DNA of 64,000 nt from Arthrobacter sp. 131MFCol6.1 (GCF_000374925.1 NZ_KB895542.1:1-64000), one strand, 5' to 3'. Shown: positions 1 to 9,398, counted from the stretch's first letter. The notes: a model not told the origin generated them from the sequence alone. Program-made: numbers and translations.

Positions 1-197
1 CGGAGTGGTTCCTTGCAGCGCGTGGAGTAAACCCGCGATCCGCCTATGGGCAGCCGGCAACGGCCACGCCCGACATTGCTAGACCAGCGGTAGTCTCCAG
101 CCGAACACCTCGTCCTGCGGTACTCAATCCGCGCATATCAGTCTGACCGCGCCGTCGCCTTTGACACGCTGACTACCCCGCCAGACCAACCGGCATC
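1..197. other. Gene-free left edge of window
   Basis: No supportable gene lies here. A short open frame ends at a TAA near base 30 and could be the tail of a plus-strand gene that began outside the window, but fewer than ten codons are visible and they match nothing I recognise. Confidence 0.4.
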
Positions 198-241
198 CCA
201 AAAGGAAGCGGTCCCGGACAACCCAGTCCGGGACCGCTTCC
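198..241 (-). terminator. Rho-independent terminator of rarD
   Basis: A perfect 16-bp inverted repeat (204-219 with 226-241, loop of 6) is followed on the minus strand by TTTT. It sits about 30 bases past the stop codon of the minus-strand permease gene. Confidence 0.8.
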
Positions 242-270
242 CCACGCCCTTGACAGACGAACACCACATA

Positions 271-1296
271 TCAGGCGGCGGCGCGGGCCCGTTTCCGGGT
301 CACGGAGTTCTTCCGGGCCGTGTGCAGCATGTCCACGGTCAGTACCAGCAGCGCCAGCCAGACGACGCCGAAACCGGCCCAGCGGTCCGGTGTCATGGTT
401 TCCTTGAACACCACGAGCGCCACAATGAACTGCAGGACGGGGGCGAAGTACTGCAGCAGGCCGATCGTCGTCATCGGCAGACGGCGCGCTGACGCGCCGA
501 AGAACAGCAGCGGCACCGCGGTGATGACGCCTGATGCCACCAACAGCCAGAAATGTCCCGCACCGTGTGCGGCCAGAGTTGCCGCCCCGCTGACCGCGAG
601 GAAGATCATGGTCGCGGCAGCTACGGGCGCCAGCACGATCGTCTCCACGGTGAGGCTCGTGATCGCCTCCGCCCGCGGGCCCACGCGCTTCTTGACGAAT
701 CCGTACAGGCCAAAGCTCAGCGCGAGCGTCAGCGCGATCCAGGGGAGCTTGCCGTAGGAGACCGTCAGCACCCCGACGGCCACGAAGCCGATGCCGACGG
801 CGGCCCACTGGAGCGGCCGCAGCTTCTCCTTCAGGACGAAGACCCCCAGCAATACGGAGACCAGCGGGTTGATGAAGTAGCCCAGGGAGGCCTCGACGGC
901 CTGGCCGGTGGTCACGCCGTAGGTATACGTCAGCCAGTTCACCGCGATCAGGGCAGCGGCGATGGACAGCGGCCCAATCACAGTGCGGTCCCGGAAAGCA
1001 GCAGCCAGAACCCGCCAGGACCGCGTGACGGTGATGAGCAGGACGCAGAACAGGAGCGACCAGACCACCCGGTTGGCGACGATCTCGACCGCGCCGGCCG
1101 GCTGCAGAACGTAGAAGTACAGGGGCAGCAGCCCCCAGAGCCCGTAGGCGCCGATACCAAACAGGATTCCCGCCGTCGTGTCCTTGTCCACCGGTGCCGG
1201 TCCGGCCGGCCGGACCGGCGCCGGCCCGGCTTCAACGGCTGGGCCGGGCGGCGCTGTCAGTGGGACGGGGGAGAAGGATCCTTCGGGCTTAGGCAC
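271..1296 (-). CDS. rarD: RarD-type EamA permease
   Basis: Integral membrane permease of the EamA/DMT superfamily, RarD branch. About ten hydrophobic segments run from residue 44 to the end, beginning with the typical G-x-G-x-Y-G-L-W-G-L-L-P-L-Y-F signature of RarD, and two EamA halves are visible. The family is linked to chloramphenicol sensitivity in Pseudomonas, but the natural substrate is unknown. The GTG at 1296 gives 341 residues, around 35 longer than usual; the excess is a Pro/Ala-rich N-terminal stretch, so the GTG at codon 36 is a reasonable alternative start. The C-terminus ends in a basic tail. The gene is divergent from fprA and closed by its own terminator. Confidence 0.88.
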   Translation of the reverse strand: MPKPEGSFSPVPLTAPPGPAVEAGPAPVRPAGPAPVDKDTTAGILFGIGAYGLWGLLPLYFYVLQPAGAVEIVANRVVWSLLFCVLLITVTRSWRVLAAAFRDRTVIGPLSIAAALIAVNWLTYTYGVTTGQAVEASLGYFINPLVSVLLGVFVLKEKLRPLQWAAVGIGFVAVGVLTVSYGKLPWIALTLALSFGLYGFVKKRVGPRAEAITSLTVETIVLAPVAAATMIFLAVSGAATLAAHGAGHFWLLVASGVITAVPLLFFGASARRLPMTTIGLLQYFAPVLQFIVALVVFKETMTPDRWAGFGVVWLALLVLTVDMLHTARKNSVTRKRARAAA

Positions 1297-1426
1297 AAGA
1301 CCAATAACACCACCTGCGCGGCGCCTATTCCTGCCAATCGGAGCACGAGCGGGCGGGGCACATTTAGAATAGGGGCCTGTGCGCTGTATCTACTGGCGCT
1401 GTCCCTAAGACTCAGAAGGGCTCCCG

Positions 1427-2872
1427 GTGTCCAACTCGGCCGAATCCACATCCTCTCGTCCCCTCCGTGTCGCGATTGTCGGCGCCGGCCCGGCCGGCGT
1501 CTACGCCGCGGACATCCTGACGAAGTCCAATGAGGTCAAGGACGGCGACTTCCAGGTCAGCATCGACCTCTTCGAGGCATATCCGGCGCCCTACGGCCTC
1601 ATCCGCTACGGGGTGGCTCCTGACCATCCGCGGATCAAGGGGATTGTCAACGCGCTCCACAAGGTCCTGGACCGCGGCGACATCCGGTTCCTCGGCAACG
1701 TCACTTATGGCCGGGACCTGACGCTGCATGACTTCCGTGCGTTCTACGACGCCGTCATCTTCTCCACCGGCGCCATCAAGGACGCGGACCTGGATATTCC
1801 CGGGATCGGCCTGGAGGGTTCCTTCGGCGGGGCTGACTTCGTCTCCTGGTACGACGGCCACCCGGACGTGCCGCGGGACTGGCCGCTGGAGGCCAAGGAG
1901 ATTGCGGTGATCGGCAACGGCAACGTGGCCCTCGACGTGGCCCGCATGCTGGTCAAGCACGCCGATGAACTCCTGGTCACCGAAATCCCGGACAACGTCT
2001 ACCGGGCGCTCAAGGATTCGCCGGTCACCGACGTCCACGTGTTTGGCCGCCGCGGCCCGGCCCAGGTGAAGTTCACGCCGCTGGAGCTGCGCGAACTCAG
2101 CCACGCCAAGGACGTGGACATCGTCCTGTATCCGGAGGACTTCGAATTCGACGAGGCCTCGGACGAGGCCATTCGCAGCAACAACCAGATCCGGACGATG
2201 GTCAACACCCTGACGAACTGGCTCGTCGAGGAGCACGCCGAGGCCGAGGAACCGTCCTCGCGCCGGCTGCACCTGCACTTCCTGCACAGTCCCGTGGAAA
2301 TCTATGGAACAACAGATGACGCCGCGAACCCCGGCAAAGTCGCCGGCGTCAAGTTCGAACGCATGCAGCTGGACGGCACCGGGAACGTCAAGGGCACCGG
2401 TGAGTTCCTCGACTACCCGGTCCAGGCCGTCTACCGCGCGATCGGCTACCACGGGTCGCCGCTGGATGAGCTGGAATACGATGCCCGCCGCGGCGTCGTC
2501 CCGAATGAAGGCGGCCGCGTGCTCGACGCCGAGGGCAACGCCGTTCCCGGAATCTACGCGACGGGCTGGATCAAGCGCGGCCCCGTCGGGCTGATCGGCC
2601 ACACCAAGGGCGACGCGCTGGAGACCATCGGCTTCCTGCTGGAGGACCGGCTGACGCTTCCGCCGGCGCAGAACCCGGACCCGCAGGCCATCATCGACCT
2701 GCTCCATGAGCGCGGCATCGAGTACACCACGTGGGAAGGGTGGATCAAGCTCGATGCCCACGAGCTCGCCCTCGGCGCCGAGTGGTCCGCGGCGGAGTCC
2801 GCCAACGGGATCGAACGGGAGCGCATCAAGGTGGTGCCGCGCGAGGACATGATCGAGATTTCCCGCGGATAG
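1427..2872 (+). CDS. fprA: FprA-like ferredoxin/flavodoxin-NADP+ reductase
   Basis: FAD-dependent NADPH-ferredoxin reductase related to mycobacterial FprA and mitochondrial adrenodoxin reductase, expected to pass electrons from NADPH to ferredoxins in the cytoplasm. The FAD-binding GAGPAG sits at residues 19-24 and a second dinucleotide motif, IGNGN, at about 162-166. The PAPYGLIRYGVAPDHP stretch typical of the family follows the first fold, and the late ATGWIKRGPVGLIG motif near residue 380 is also family-typical. Length (481) is slightly above the usual 450-460. The GTG start is backed by AGAAGGG a few bases upstream. Transcribed alone, divergent from rarD. Its redox partner is not in the window. 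Confidence 0.93.
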   Translation: MSNSAESTSSRPLRVAIVGAGPAGVYAADILTKSNEVKDGDFQVSIDLFEAYPAPYGLIRYGVAPDHPRIKGIVNALHKVLDRGDIRFLGNVTYGRDLTLHDFRAFYDAVIFSTGAIKDADLDIPGIGLEGSFGGADFVSWYDGHPDVPRDWPLEAKEIAVIGNGNVALDVARMLVKHADELLVTEIPDNVYRALKDSPVTDVHVFGRRGPAQVKFTPLELRELSHAKDVDIVLYPEDFEFDEASDEAIRSNNQIRTMVNTLTNWLVEEHAEAEEPSSRRLHLHFLHSPVEIYGTTDDAANPGKVAGVKFERMQLDGTGNVKGTGEFLDYPVQAVYRAIGYHGSPLDELEYDARRGVVPNEGGRVLDAEGNAVPGIYATGWIKRGPVGLIGHTKGDALETIGFLLEDRLTLPPAQNPDPQAIIDLLHERGIEYTTWEGWIKLDAHELALGAEWSAAESANGIERERIKVVPREDMIEISRG

Positions 2873-2987
2873 GCTGTGACCACCGGAAGCGGCAGGCCGG
2901 TGCGTATCCAAACGCCCCGCGCCGAACTAGACTGGGCCGGACGAGGCGGCCTCTGGCACGCCGTCGAGCCCGTCCGGTGGGAGTTCA

Positions 2988-4367
2988 ATGAGGAAACTGG
3001 TCCATCCCGCAGCACTGTTCCCGCCGGCAGGCGGGGTCACCGCAGCGCTGCGCCAGCAGCATGCCAGCGCCGGGCACGAGGAACTCGACTCGCAGGGGCT
3101 CGTTTCCCCGGAAGACCTGCGCCTGCCCGGGCTTAGCAGCCTGATCCAGGAGTCGTGGCGGCGTTCGGCGCAGCTGCGCGCCAACCCGGACAACCCCGAG
3201 GCGCCGCTGGCCATGGACCGCGAGGAACTCGAGGAATACCGCCGCCAGCATCCGCTGGCCGCCATCATGCCCGTGATCCACAAGCTTCTGGTCCTGCCCA
3301 GCCACGACAGCGGAATGCTGGTAGCCGTTGGGGACGAAGTCGGCAGGCTGCTCTGGGTGGAAGGGGATGCCGCCCTGCAACGCCGGGCCGAGGGCATGAT
3401 GTTCGTCCCGGGCGCCGACTGGTCCGAAGCGACAGTCGGCACCAGCGCCCCCGGCACCGCGCTGGCCCTGGGCCGGGGAATCCAGATCTCCGGCGCCGAG
3501 CACTTCAAGCGCTCCGTGCATCCGTGGAGCTGTACGGCCGTGCCGTTCCACGATCCTGATTCCGGTGCCCTGCTGGGAGTCGTGGACATCACCGGCACCG
3601 AGTCGGCCGTGGCCCCGCATACGTTGTCGCTCGTAGAGGCGACGGTCGCCGCGGCCCAGGCGCATCTGCGGGTGGAGCGGCTGCAGCTGGCTGCCGCGAG
3701 CCAGTCCGCGCCGTCCCGGCGGCGGAACTCGGGGCCGAAAACGGCCGGGGGCCCGGGCGCCAACAGCCTCTACCGCAACAGCCTCCAGCTGCTCGGCCGC
3801 GACCAGGCGCTGCTCAGCATCGACGGGCGCACCGTGGCCCTGTCCGCCCGGCACAGCGAGATCCTGGCCCTGCTCAGCACCCACCCCGCGGGGCTCAACG
3901 CCGAGGAGCTCTGCGCCCTCCTGTACCCCGGGGATGCCTCCACCATGACGCTGCGCGCGGAGATGGTGCGGCTGCGCAAGGTACTTCAGCAGCTCAACCC
4001 CGGCGCCGTCCCGCAATCACGCCCTTACCGGCTGCCGCTGGACCTGGTTCCCGACGCCGGCCAGGTGCTGGACTGCCTGCAGCGCGGCGCCCACCGGATA
4101 GCGCTGGAAATCTACCGCGGCGCCGTGCTGCCCCGCTCCGAGGCGCCCGGCATCGTGCAGCTGCGGGACAGGGTCTCCGCGCTGATGCGCGAGGCTCTGC
4201 TGACAGACGGCAGCGCCGAATCGCTGTTGAAGTACGCCGCTCTGCCCGAAGCAAAGGACGACGTCGACGTCCGCAGCGCCGCGTTGAAGCTGCTGGCGCC
4301 GCGCTCGCCCAAGCGCGCCGCCGTCGTCGCCGACCTGGAACGGCTGGACCGCGAGCTGAGCGCCTGA
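2988..4367 (+). CDS. GAF-domain transcriptional regulator of the aldehyde/alcohol operon
   Basis: Cytoplasmic regulator with a GAF-like sensory domain (about residues 90-215, resembling the N-terminal part of AcoR-type activators) and a C-terminal winged-helix-like region from about residue 255. There is no AAA+ sigma-54 ATPase module, so it should act with the housekeeping sigma factor. The GAF part holds the SAPGTALALGRGIQISGAEHF stretch common to regulators of this group. It lies directly upstream of and co-oriented with an aldehyde dehydrogenase, and the 144-bp gap between them carries a perfect TGCAACC inverted repeat. I infer it senses an aldehyde, alcohol or related metabolite and controls those genes; the ligand cannot be read from sequence. 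The family is common beside ExaC-type dehydrogenases in actinobacteria. Confidence 0.8.
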   Translation: MRKLVHPAALFPPAGGVTAALRQQHASAGHEELDSQGLVSPEDLRLPGLSSLIQESWRRSAQLRANPDNPEAPLAMDREELEEYRRQHPLAAIMPVIHKLLVLPSHDSGMLVAVGDEVGRLLWVEGDAALQRRAEGMMFVPGADWSEATVGTSAPGTALALGRGIQISGAEHFKRSVHPWSCTAVPFHDPDSGALLGVVDITGTESAVAPHTLSLVEATVAAAQAHLRVERLQLAAASQSAPSRRRNSGPKTAGGPGANSLYRNSLQLLGRDQALLSIDGRTVALSARHSEILALLSTHPAGLNAEELCALLYPGDASTMTLRAEMVRLRKVLQQLNPGAVPQSRPYRLPLDLVPDAGQVLDCLQRGAHRIALEIYRGAVLPRSEAPGIVQLRDRVSALMREALLTDGSAESLLKYAALPEAKDDVDVRSAALKLLAPRSPKRAAVVADLERLDRELSA

Positions 4368-4412
4368 CCGGCGCGGCCGCCGGAATGCACCGCCAGTGAC
4401 CTGGCTCACTTC

Positions 4413-4433
4413 GGTTGCAACCTGACTGCAACC
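4413..4433. promoter_or_regulatory. Probable operator: GGTTGCA-N7-TGCAACC
   Basis: Perfect 7-bp inverted repeat with a 7-base spacer, about 80 bases before the aldehyde dehydrogenase start. A third half-site, TGCAAC, recurs at 4453-4458. The position suggests binding by the GAF-domain regulator encoded immediately upstream; this is inference. Confidence 0.6.
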
Positions 4434-4511
4434 TTCGCGCGCCTACGCTGGGTGCAACGGGGGCCGGAAGCGCCTTGCTACCCCCCATCTTGCACAGCAA
4501 AGGAGCTAGCA

Positions 4512-6035
4512 ATGACTGTTTACGCCCAGCCCGGAACCGAGGGCTCGAAGGTCACCTTCAAGGACCGCTACGAAAACTGGATCGGCGGCGAATGGGTTGC
4601 CCCGGTCAAGGGCCAGTACTTCGAGAACATCACCCCCGTGACCGGCAAGGCCTTCTGCGAGGTGGCGCGCGGCACCGCCGAGGACATCGAACTGGCGCTG
4701 GACGCCGCCCACAAGGTCGCGCCGTCCTGGGGCAAGACCTCCGTGGCCGAGCGCGCCGCGATCCTGAACAAGATTGCCGACCGGATCGATGAGAACCTCG
4801 AGATGCTCGCCGTCGCCGAATCCTGGGACAACGGCAAGCCGATCCGCGAAACCCTCAACGCCGACATTCCGCTCGCCGCTGACCACTTCCGCTACTTCGC
4901 GTCCGCCGTCCGCGCGCAGGAAGGCCGGCTGTCCCAGCTCGACGACGACACCACCGCCTACCACTACCACGAGCCCCTCGGCGTCGTCGGTCAGATCATC
5001 CCCTGGAACTTCCCCATCCTGATGGCCGTCTGGAAGCTCGCCCCGGCGCTCGCCGCCGGCAACGCCGTCGTCCTAAAGCCCGCCGAGCAGACCCCGTCCT
5101 CGATCCTGGTGCTGATGGAGCTCATCGGCGACCTGCTGCCGGCCGGTGTCCTCAATGTGGTCAACGGCTTCGGCGTCGAGGCCGGCAAGCCGCTGGCCTC
5201 CAGCCCCCGCATCCGCAAGATCGCGTTCACCGGTGAAACCTCCACGGGCCGCCTGATCAGCCAGTACGCCAGCCAGAACCTGATTCCGGTCACGCTGGAG
5301 CTCGGCGGCAAGAGCCCGAACATCTTCTTCAACGACGTCGCGGACTCCAATGACGCGTTCTACGACAAGGCCCAGGAGGGCTTCACGCTCTTTGCCTTCA
5401 ACCAGGGTGAAGTCTGCACCTGCCCCTCCCGAGCCCTCGTCCAGGAAGACATCTACGATTCCTTCATGGCCGACGCCGTGGCGCGGGTGGAGAAAATCAT
5501 CCAGGGCAATCCGCTGGACACCGAAACCCAGCTTGGTGCCCAGGCCTCCAACGACCAGTTGGAAAAGATCCTCTCCTACATCGACATTGGCAAGCAGGAG
5601 GGCGCCAAGGTGCTCACCGGCGGCGCCCGGGCCGAAATGCCCGGAGACCTGGCCGGCGGCTACTACGTCCAGCCGACCATCTTCGAGGGCCACAACAAGA
5701 TGCGGATCTTCCAGGAGGAAATCTTCGGACCGGTGGTGTCCGTGACCCGTTTCAGCGACTACAACGACGCCATGGGCATCGCCAACGACACCCTGTACGG
5801 CCTCGGCGCCGGCGTCTGGTCCCGCAATGGCAACGTTGCCTACCGCGCAGGCCGCGAGATCCAGGCCGGCCGCGTGTGGGTCAACAACTACCACGCCTAC
5901 CCGGCGGGGGCCGCGTTCGGCGGGTACAAGTCCTCCGGCATCGGCCGCGAGAACCACTCGATGATGCTGGACCACTACCAGCAGACCAAGAACCTCCTGG
6001 TCAGCTACAACGAGAACAAGCTCGGCTTCTTCTAA
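4512..6035 (+). CDS. NAD+-dependent aldehyde dehydrogenase (ExaC/AldA type)
   Basis: Oxidises acetaldehyde or related aldehydes to the acid with NAD+. The full ALDH fold is present: the NAD-binding IPWNFPI motif near residue 165, the general-base motif LELGGKSPN near 262, and the nucleophile Cys302 in GEVCTCPSR, which aligns with the family Cys302. Length 507 is normal for the ExaC/AcoD group. The ATG at 4512 follows AAAGGAG. It is the first gene of a three-gene operon with the Zn-alcohol dehydrogenase and the DUF779 protein, so the pair can run alcohol to aldehyde to acid. Regulation is probably through the upstream GAF protein and the TGCAACC palindrome. Confidence 0.95.
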   Translation: MTVYAQPGTEGSKVTFKDRYENWIGGEWVAPVKGQYFENITPVTGKAFCEVARGTAEDIELALDAAHKVAPSWGKTSVAERAAILNKIADRIDENLEMLAVAESWDNGKPIRETLNADIPLAADHFRYFASAVRAQEGRLSQLDDDTTAYHYHEPLGVVGQIIPWNFPILMAVWKLAPALAAGNAVVLKPAEQTPSSILVLMELIGDLLPAGVLNVVNGFGVEAGKPLASSPRIRKIAFTGETSTGRLISQYASQNLIPVTLELGGKSPNIFFNDVADSNDAFYDKAQEGFTLFAFNQGEVCTCPSRALVQEDIYDSFMADAVARVEKIIQGNPLDTETQLGAQASNDQLEKILSYIDIGKQEGAKVLTGGARAEMPGDLAGGYYVQPTIFEGHNKMRIFQEEIFGPVVSVTRFSDYNDAMGIANDTLYGLGAGVWSRNGNVAYRAGREIQAGRVWVNNYHAYPAGAAFGGYKSSGIGRENHSMMLDHYQQTKNLLVSYNENKLGFF

Positions 6036-6048
6036 GCCGCACTGACCC

Positions 6049-6082
6049 GGGCGGGGCGGATCGTGCATGATCCGCCCCGCCC
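6049..6082 (+). promoter_or_regulatory. Intercistronic GC-rich hairpin
   Basis: Perfect 14-bp stem (6049-6062 with 6069-6082) and 6-base loop, just after the aldehyde dehydrogenase stop. No T-run follows, so it is more likely an mRNA-stabilising or partial-termination element between two operon genes than a full terminator. Confidence 0.6.
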
Positions 6083-6171
6083 GCACCACTTGTGCACCTA
6101 CACGGAGGGACGCCGGCTCACTGCACATGCCCTTAAGCCACACCCAAGTTTGATGACGCAAGGATTTCGCT

Positions 6172-6200
6172 ATGACGACGACAACGACGACGACGACAAT
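6172..6200 (+). repeat. ACG triplet run at the start of adhP
   Basis: The first codons after ATG are eight near-identical ACG/ACA triplets, encoding polythreonine. Such runs can change length by slippage, here without a frameshift because the unit is 3 bases. Confidence 0.7.
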
Positions 6201-7209
6201 GCAAGCCGCGGTAGTTACCGAATTCGGCAAGGACCTCCAGATCCAGACCCTCCCCGTTCCCGTGCCGGGCCGCGGCGAGGCACTGGTCAAGGTCCTCACC
6301 ACCGGGGTCTGCCACACCGACCTGCACGCCGCGGAGGGAGACTGGCCGGTCAAGCCCTCACCGCCGTTCATTCCCGGCCACGAAGGCGTCGGCGAGGTCC
6401 TTGCCCTCGGCGAGGGCGTCACGGATCTGGCCGTCGGCGATTTGGTCGGCAACGCGTGGCTCTGGTCGGCCTGCGGCGACTGCCAGTACTGCCGGACCGG
6501 CTGGGAAACCCTGTGCGAGGCGCAGCAGAACGCCGGCTACAGCGTCGACGGTTCCTTCGGCGAGTACATGCTGGTCGACAGCCGCTTCGCGGCCAGGATC
6601 CCGGCCGGCTCGGACCCCGTCGAGGTCGCACCTGTGCTCTGCGCCGGCGTGACGGTCTACAAGGGCCTGAAAATGACCGAGGCCCGGCCCGGCCAGTGGG
6701 TCACCATCTCCGGGATCGGCGGACTCGGCCATATCGCTGTCCAGTACGCCGTCGCCATGGGGCTGCGGGTCGCGGCGGTGGACATCGCCGATGACAAGCT
6801 CGCCCTGGCCAAGAAACACGGCGCCGAGCTGACCGTCAACGCCCTGCACGAGGACCCGGCCGAAGTCATCCAGCGCGAAACCGGAGGTTGCCATGGAGTC
6901 CTGGTCACGGCAGTGCACCCGTCAGCATTCGGCCAGGCGATCGGGATGGCCCGGCGCGGCGGAACGATCGTATTCAATGGGCTGCCGCCGGGGGACTTCC
7001 CGGCGCCGATCTTCGAGATTGTGCTCAAGGGCCTGACCGTCCGCGGCTCCATCGTCGGAACCCGGCAGGACCTGGAGGAAGCACTCGACTTCTACGCCCA
7101 GGGAAAGATCCACCCCACGGTATCCACGAGGGAACTCTCCGAAGTGAACGCCGTCCTCGACGAGATGAAGCACGCCAAGATCGACGGCCGTGTGGTCATC
7201 AAGTACTGA
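6172..7209 (+). CDS. adhP: Zinc-dependent alcohol dehydrogenase (AdhP type)
   Basis: Medium-chain NAD-dependent alcohol dehydrogenase. It shows the catalytic zinc site (Cys in TGVCHTDLH, His-Glu in GHEGVGEV), the four-cysteine structural zinc loop CGDCQYCRTGWETLC, and the Rossmann motif GIGGLG. Length 345 fits the AdhP/AdhA group. The first nine codons are Met and eight threonines encoded by an ACG/ACA triplet run; a second ATG at 6199 would remove them, but the AAGGA site lies at the right distance from 6172, so I keep the longer form. Second gene of the GAF-regulated operon; it would supply the aldehyde used by the preceding dehydrogenase, or run in reverse. Confidence 0.94.
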   Translation: MTTTTTTTTMQAAVVTEFGKDLQIQTLPVPVPGRGEALVKVLTTGVCHTDLHAAEGDWPVKPSPPFIPGHEGVGEVLALGEGVTDLAVGDLVGNAWLWSACGDCQYCRTGWETLCEAQQNAGYSVDGSFGEYMLVDSRFAARIPAGSDPVEVAPVLCAGVTVYKGLKMTEARPGQWVTISGIGGLGHIAVQYAVAMGLRVAAVDIADDKLALAKKHGAELTVNALHEDPAEVIQRETGGCHGVLVTAVHPSAFGQAIGMARRGGTIVFNGLPPGDFPAPIFEIVLKGLTVRGSIVGTRQDLEEALDFYAQGKIHPTVSTRELSEVNAVLDEMKHAKIDGRVVIKY

Positions 7210-7224
7210 CAAGGAAGGACGCTG

Positions 7225-7635
7225 ATGCCTGACACCAAGCTCCATGCGGCAGTGACCCGCCCGGGCGAGGATTTCTCCCGGGTGGCGCTCACCCCGGAAG
7301 CGGTGGAGCTGCTGCGCAAGCTCTGGCTCCAGCACGGACCGCTGATGTTCCATCAGTCCGGCGGCTGCTGCGACGGTTCCTCGCCCATGTGTTATCCGGC
7401 GGGGGAGTTCATCACCGGGGACTCGGACGTGCAGCTGGGCCTGTTCGACATCTCCGACGGCCTGCAGCCGCAGCCGATCGACTTCTGGATGTCCAAGGAA
7501 CAATTCAACTACTGGAGCCACACGCACCTGACCGTCGACGTCGTTCCCGGCCGGGGGAGCGGGTTCTCGGTGGAAGCGCCGGAAGGCAAGCGGTTCCTGA
7601 TCCGCTCGACGCTGATGGAAAACTGGCCGGTCTAG
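7225..7635 (+). CDS. DUF779 family protein
   Basis: Soluble 136-residue protein of the DUF779 family. The most striking feature is the cysteine cluster SGGCCDGSSPMC near residues 41-52, which looks like a metal or thiol-reactive site, plus a conserved W-x-x-H-T-H-L-T-V-D-V segment. The family is known to sit beside aldehyde and alcohol dehydrogenase genes, as here, 15 bases after adhP. Its biochemical role is not established. From context I infer an accessory function in alcohol/aldehyde metabolism, such as metal supply, thiol adduct handling or protection of the dehydrogenases. A strong terminator follows, closing the operon. Confidence 0.88.
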   Translation: MPDTKLHAAVTRPGEDFSRVALTPEAVELLRKLWLQHGPLMFHQSGGCCDGSSPMCYPAGEFITGDSDVQLGLFDISDGLQPQPIDFWMSKEQFNYWSHTHLTVDVVPGRGSGFSVEAPEGKRFLIRSTLMENWPV

Positions 7636-7673
7636 GCGGTCCGGATGCTCTGATACGGAGCAGCTGCGCGCAA

Positions 7674-7710
7674 GCGGGCCGTGCAGGGGAAACCCGCACG
7701 GCCCGCTTTT
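7674..7710 (+). terminator. Terminator of the ald-adh-DUF779 operon
   Basis: An 11-bp GC-rich stem (GCGGGCCGTGC with GCACGGCCCGC) followed by TTTT, about 40 bases after the DUF779 stop. Confidence 0.85.
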
Positions 7711-7809
7711 GCGTCTCACTATGTGGGATAAAAATGGCCGTCCAGTGGATGGACACTACAATGGATAGGTCTGTTTCCAAACCAGTTATCGAGATTGCGG
7801 ACTTTTCTA

Positions 7810-9372
7810 ATGAACCTTTTCCGGACCAAATCCATCGAGCAGTCCATGTCCGACGCCGATGAACCCGGACGCAAGCTGAAGCGCTCGCTAAGCACGTGGG
7901 ACCTCATGATCATGGGGGTCGCGGTAGCCGTGGGCGCCGGGATCTTCTCGGTCGGTGCCAAGGCCGCCGCGAACTTCGCCGGGCCCGCCGTCACCATCTC
8001 CTTCGCGATTGCTGCCGTCACCTGCGCGCTCGCCATCATGTGCTACGCCGAGTTCGCCACGGCCATCCCGGTGGCAGGCTCCGCCTACGTCTTCACGTAC
8101 GCGACCATGGGTGAGATCCTGGCGTGGATCATCGGCTGGAACCTGATCCTCGAACTCTTCACGGCCGGCGCCGTGATCGCGAAGTACTGGGGCATCTACC
8201 TCAGCAAAGTCTTTGCGCTCATGGGCGTGGACATCCCGCCGTCGATTTCCCTGGGCGGCGTGGACCTCTACTGGGGCGCCTTCCTGATTGTTGCCATCTT
8301 CACCGTGCTGCTGGTCCTGGGGACCAAGCTTTCCGCCCGTGTCGGCAACATCTTCACGCTCATCAAAATCGCAGTGGTCCTCTTCGTGATCGTCGTCGGC
8401 TTCACGTACGTGAAGTTCGAGAACTACGCCCCGTTCGTCCCGGCCTCCGAGCCGACCGGGGGCACCGGAACCGCGGATGTCCTCAAGCAGTCCTTCTTCG
8501 GCTTCCTGACCGGCGCGGCCCCGGCCCAGTACGGAACCCTCGGGATCTTCGCCGGCGCCGCCCTGGTCTTCTTCGCCTTCATCGGCTTCGACGTCGTCGC
8601 CACCTCGGCCGAAGAGGTCAAGAACCCGCAGAAGACGCTGCCCCGCGGCATCTTCGGCGGCCTGGCAATCGTCACCGTGCTGTACATCCTGGTGTCCCTG
8701 GCCCTGACCGGCATGGTGTCCTACACCCAGCTCGCCGAGGCCAAGAACCCGACGCTCACCACCGCCTTCGAGGCCGTCGGCAACACCGACGCCGCCAAGG
8801 TCATCGCCTTCGGCTCCCTCGTGGGCCTTACCACCGTGATCATGGTGCTCCTCATGGGCCTCTCCCGCGTGGTCCTCGCGATGAGCCGCGACGGGCTGCT
8901 GCCGCGCTCCCTGTCCAAGACCAGCACCATTCGTGCGACGCCGGCCCGCCTGCAGATCATCTGCGGTGCCGGAGTGGCACTCGTCGCCGGCCTGACCAAC
9001 GTGGACCTGCTCGAGGAAATGATCAACATCGGGACCCTGTCCGCCTTCGTCATGGTGAGCCTCGGCATCCTGGTGCTGCGCAAGAAGCGCCCGGACCTGA
9101 AGCCGGCCTTCCGTGTCCCGTTCGGCAAGGTGCTCCCGATCGTCTCCGCCGTCCTGTGCCTGTACCTCATGACGAACCTGGCCGTGGAAACCTGGATCTT
9201 CTTCGCCATCTGGCTCGTGATCGGTATTGCGATCTACTTCGCCTACGGCCAGCGCCACTCCCGGCTGAACGAAAAGTTCGCGGAGGCCCGCGCCTCGGTG
9301 AACGGCCCGGGCGCGGCAAGCGCTGCCGGAGTGTCCGCGGAGGACGACGAGGACGCGCTCACCCGCGCCTGA
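7810..9372 (+). CDS. APC-family amino acid permease
   Basis: Inner-membrane amino acid/polyamine/organocation transporter of about 520 residues with about 12 hydrophobic segments. The first segment carries GVAVAVGAGIFSVGA, the unwound substrate-binding helix motif of the family, and a later segment has FFAFIGFDVVATSAEEVKNPQ, typical of cationic amino acid transporters (CAT/YfnA-like). The C-terminal tail is acidic. An in-frame TTG at 7795 exists, but the ATG at 7810 is the more natural start. Substrate cannot be fixed by eye; basic or neutral amino acids are likely. Single-gene unit between the DUF779 terminator and a downstream inverted repeat. Confidence 0.9.
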   Translation: MNLFRTKSIEQSMSDADEPGRKLKRSLSTWDLMIMGVAVAVGAGIFSVGAKAAANFAGPAVTISFAIAAVTCALAIMCYAEFATAIPVAGSAYVFTYATMGEILAWIIGWNLILELFTAGAVIAKYWGIYLSKVFALMGVDIPPSISLGGVDLYWGAFLIVAIFTVLLVLGTKLSARVGNIFTLIKIAVVLFVIVVGFTYVKFENYAPFVPASEPTGGTGTADVLKQSFFGFLTGAAPAQYGTLGIFAGAALVFFAFIGFDVVATSAEEVKNPQKTLPRGIFGGLAIVTVLYILVSLALTGMVSYTQLAEAKNPTLTTAFEAVGNTDAAKVIAFGSLVGLTTVIMVLLMGLSRVVLAMSRDGLLPRSLSKTSTIRATPARLQIICGAGVALVAGLTNVDLLEEMINIGTLSAFVMVSLGILVLRKKRPDLKPAFRVPFGKVLPIVSAVLCLYLMTNLAVETWIFFAIWLVIGIAIYFAYGQRHSRLNEKFAEARASVNGPGAASAAGVSAEDDEDALTRA

Positions 9373-9398
9373 CTCCTGAACGAGCGGCCCCGCCACAT

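Noticed and set aside
173..808. Long minus-strand open frame overlapping rarD
   Set aside because: Arg/Gly/Ala-rich shadow of the rarD gene in another frame; no family similarity.
1412..2911. 499-codon minus-strand open frame opposite fprA
   Set aside because: Antisense frame created by GC-rich codons; fprA on the plus strand has clear FAD motifs.
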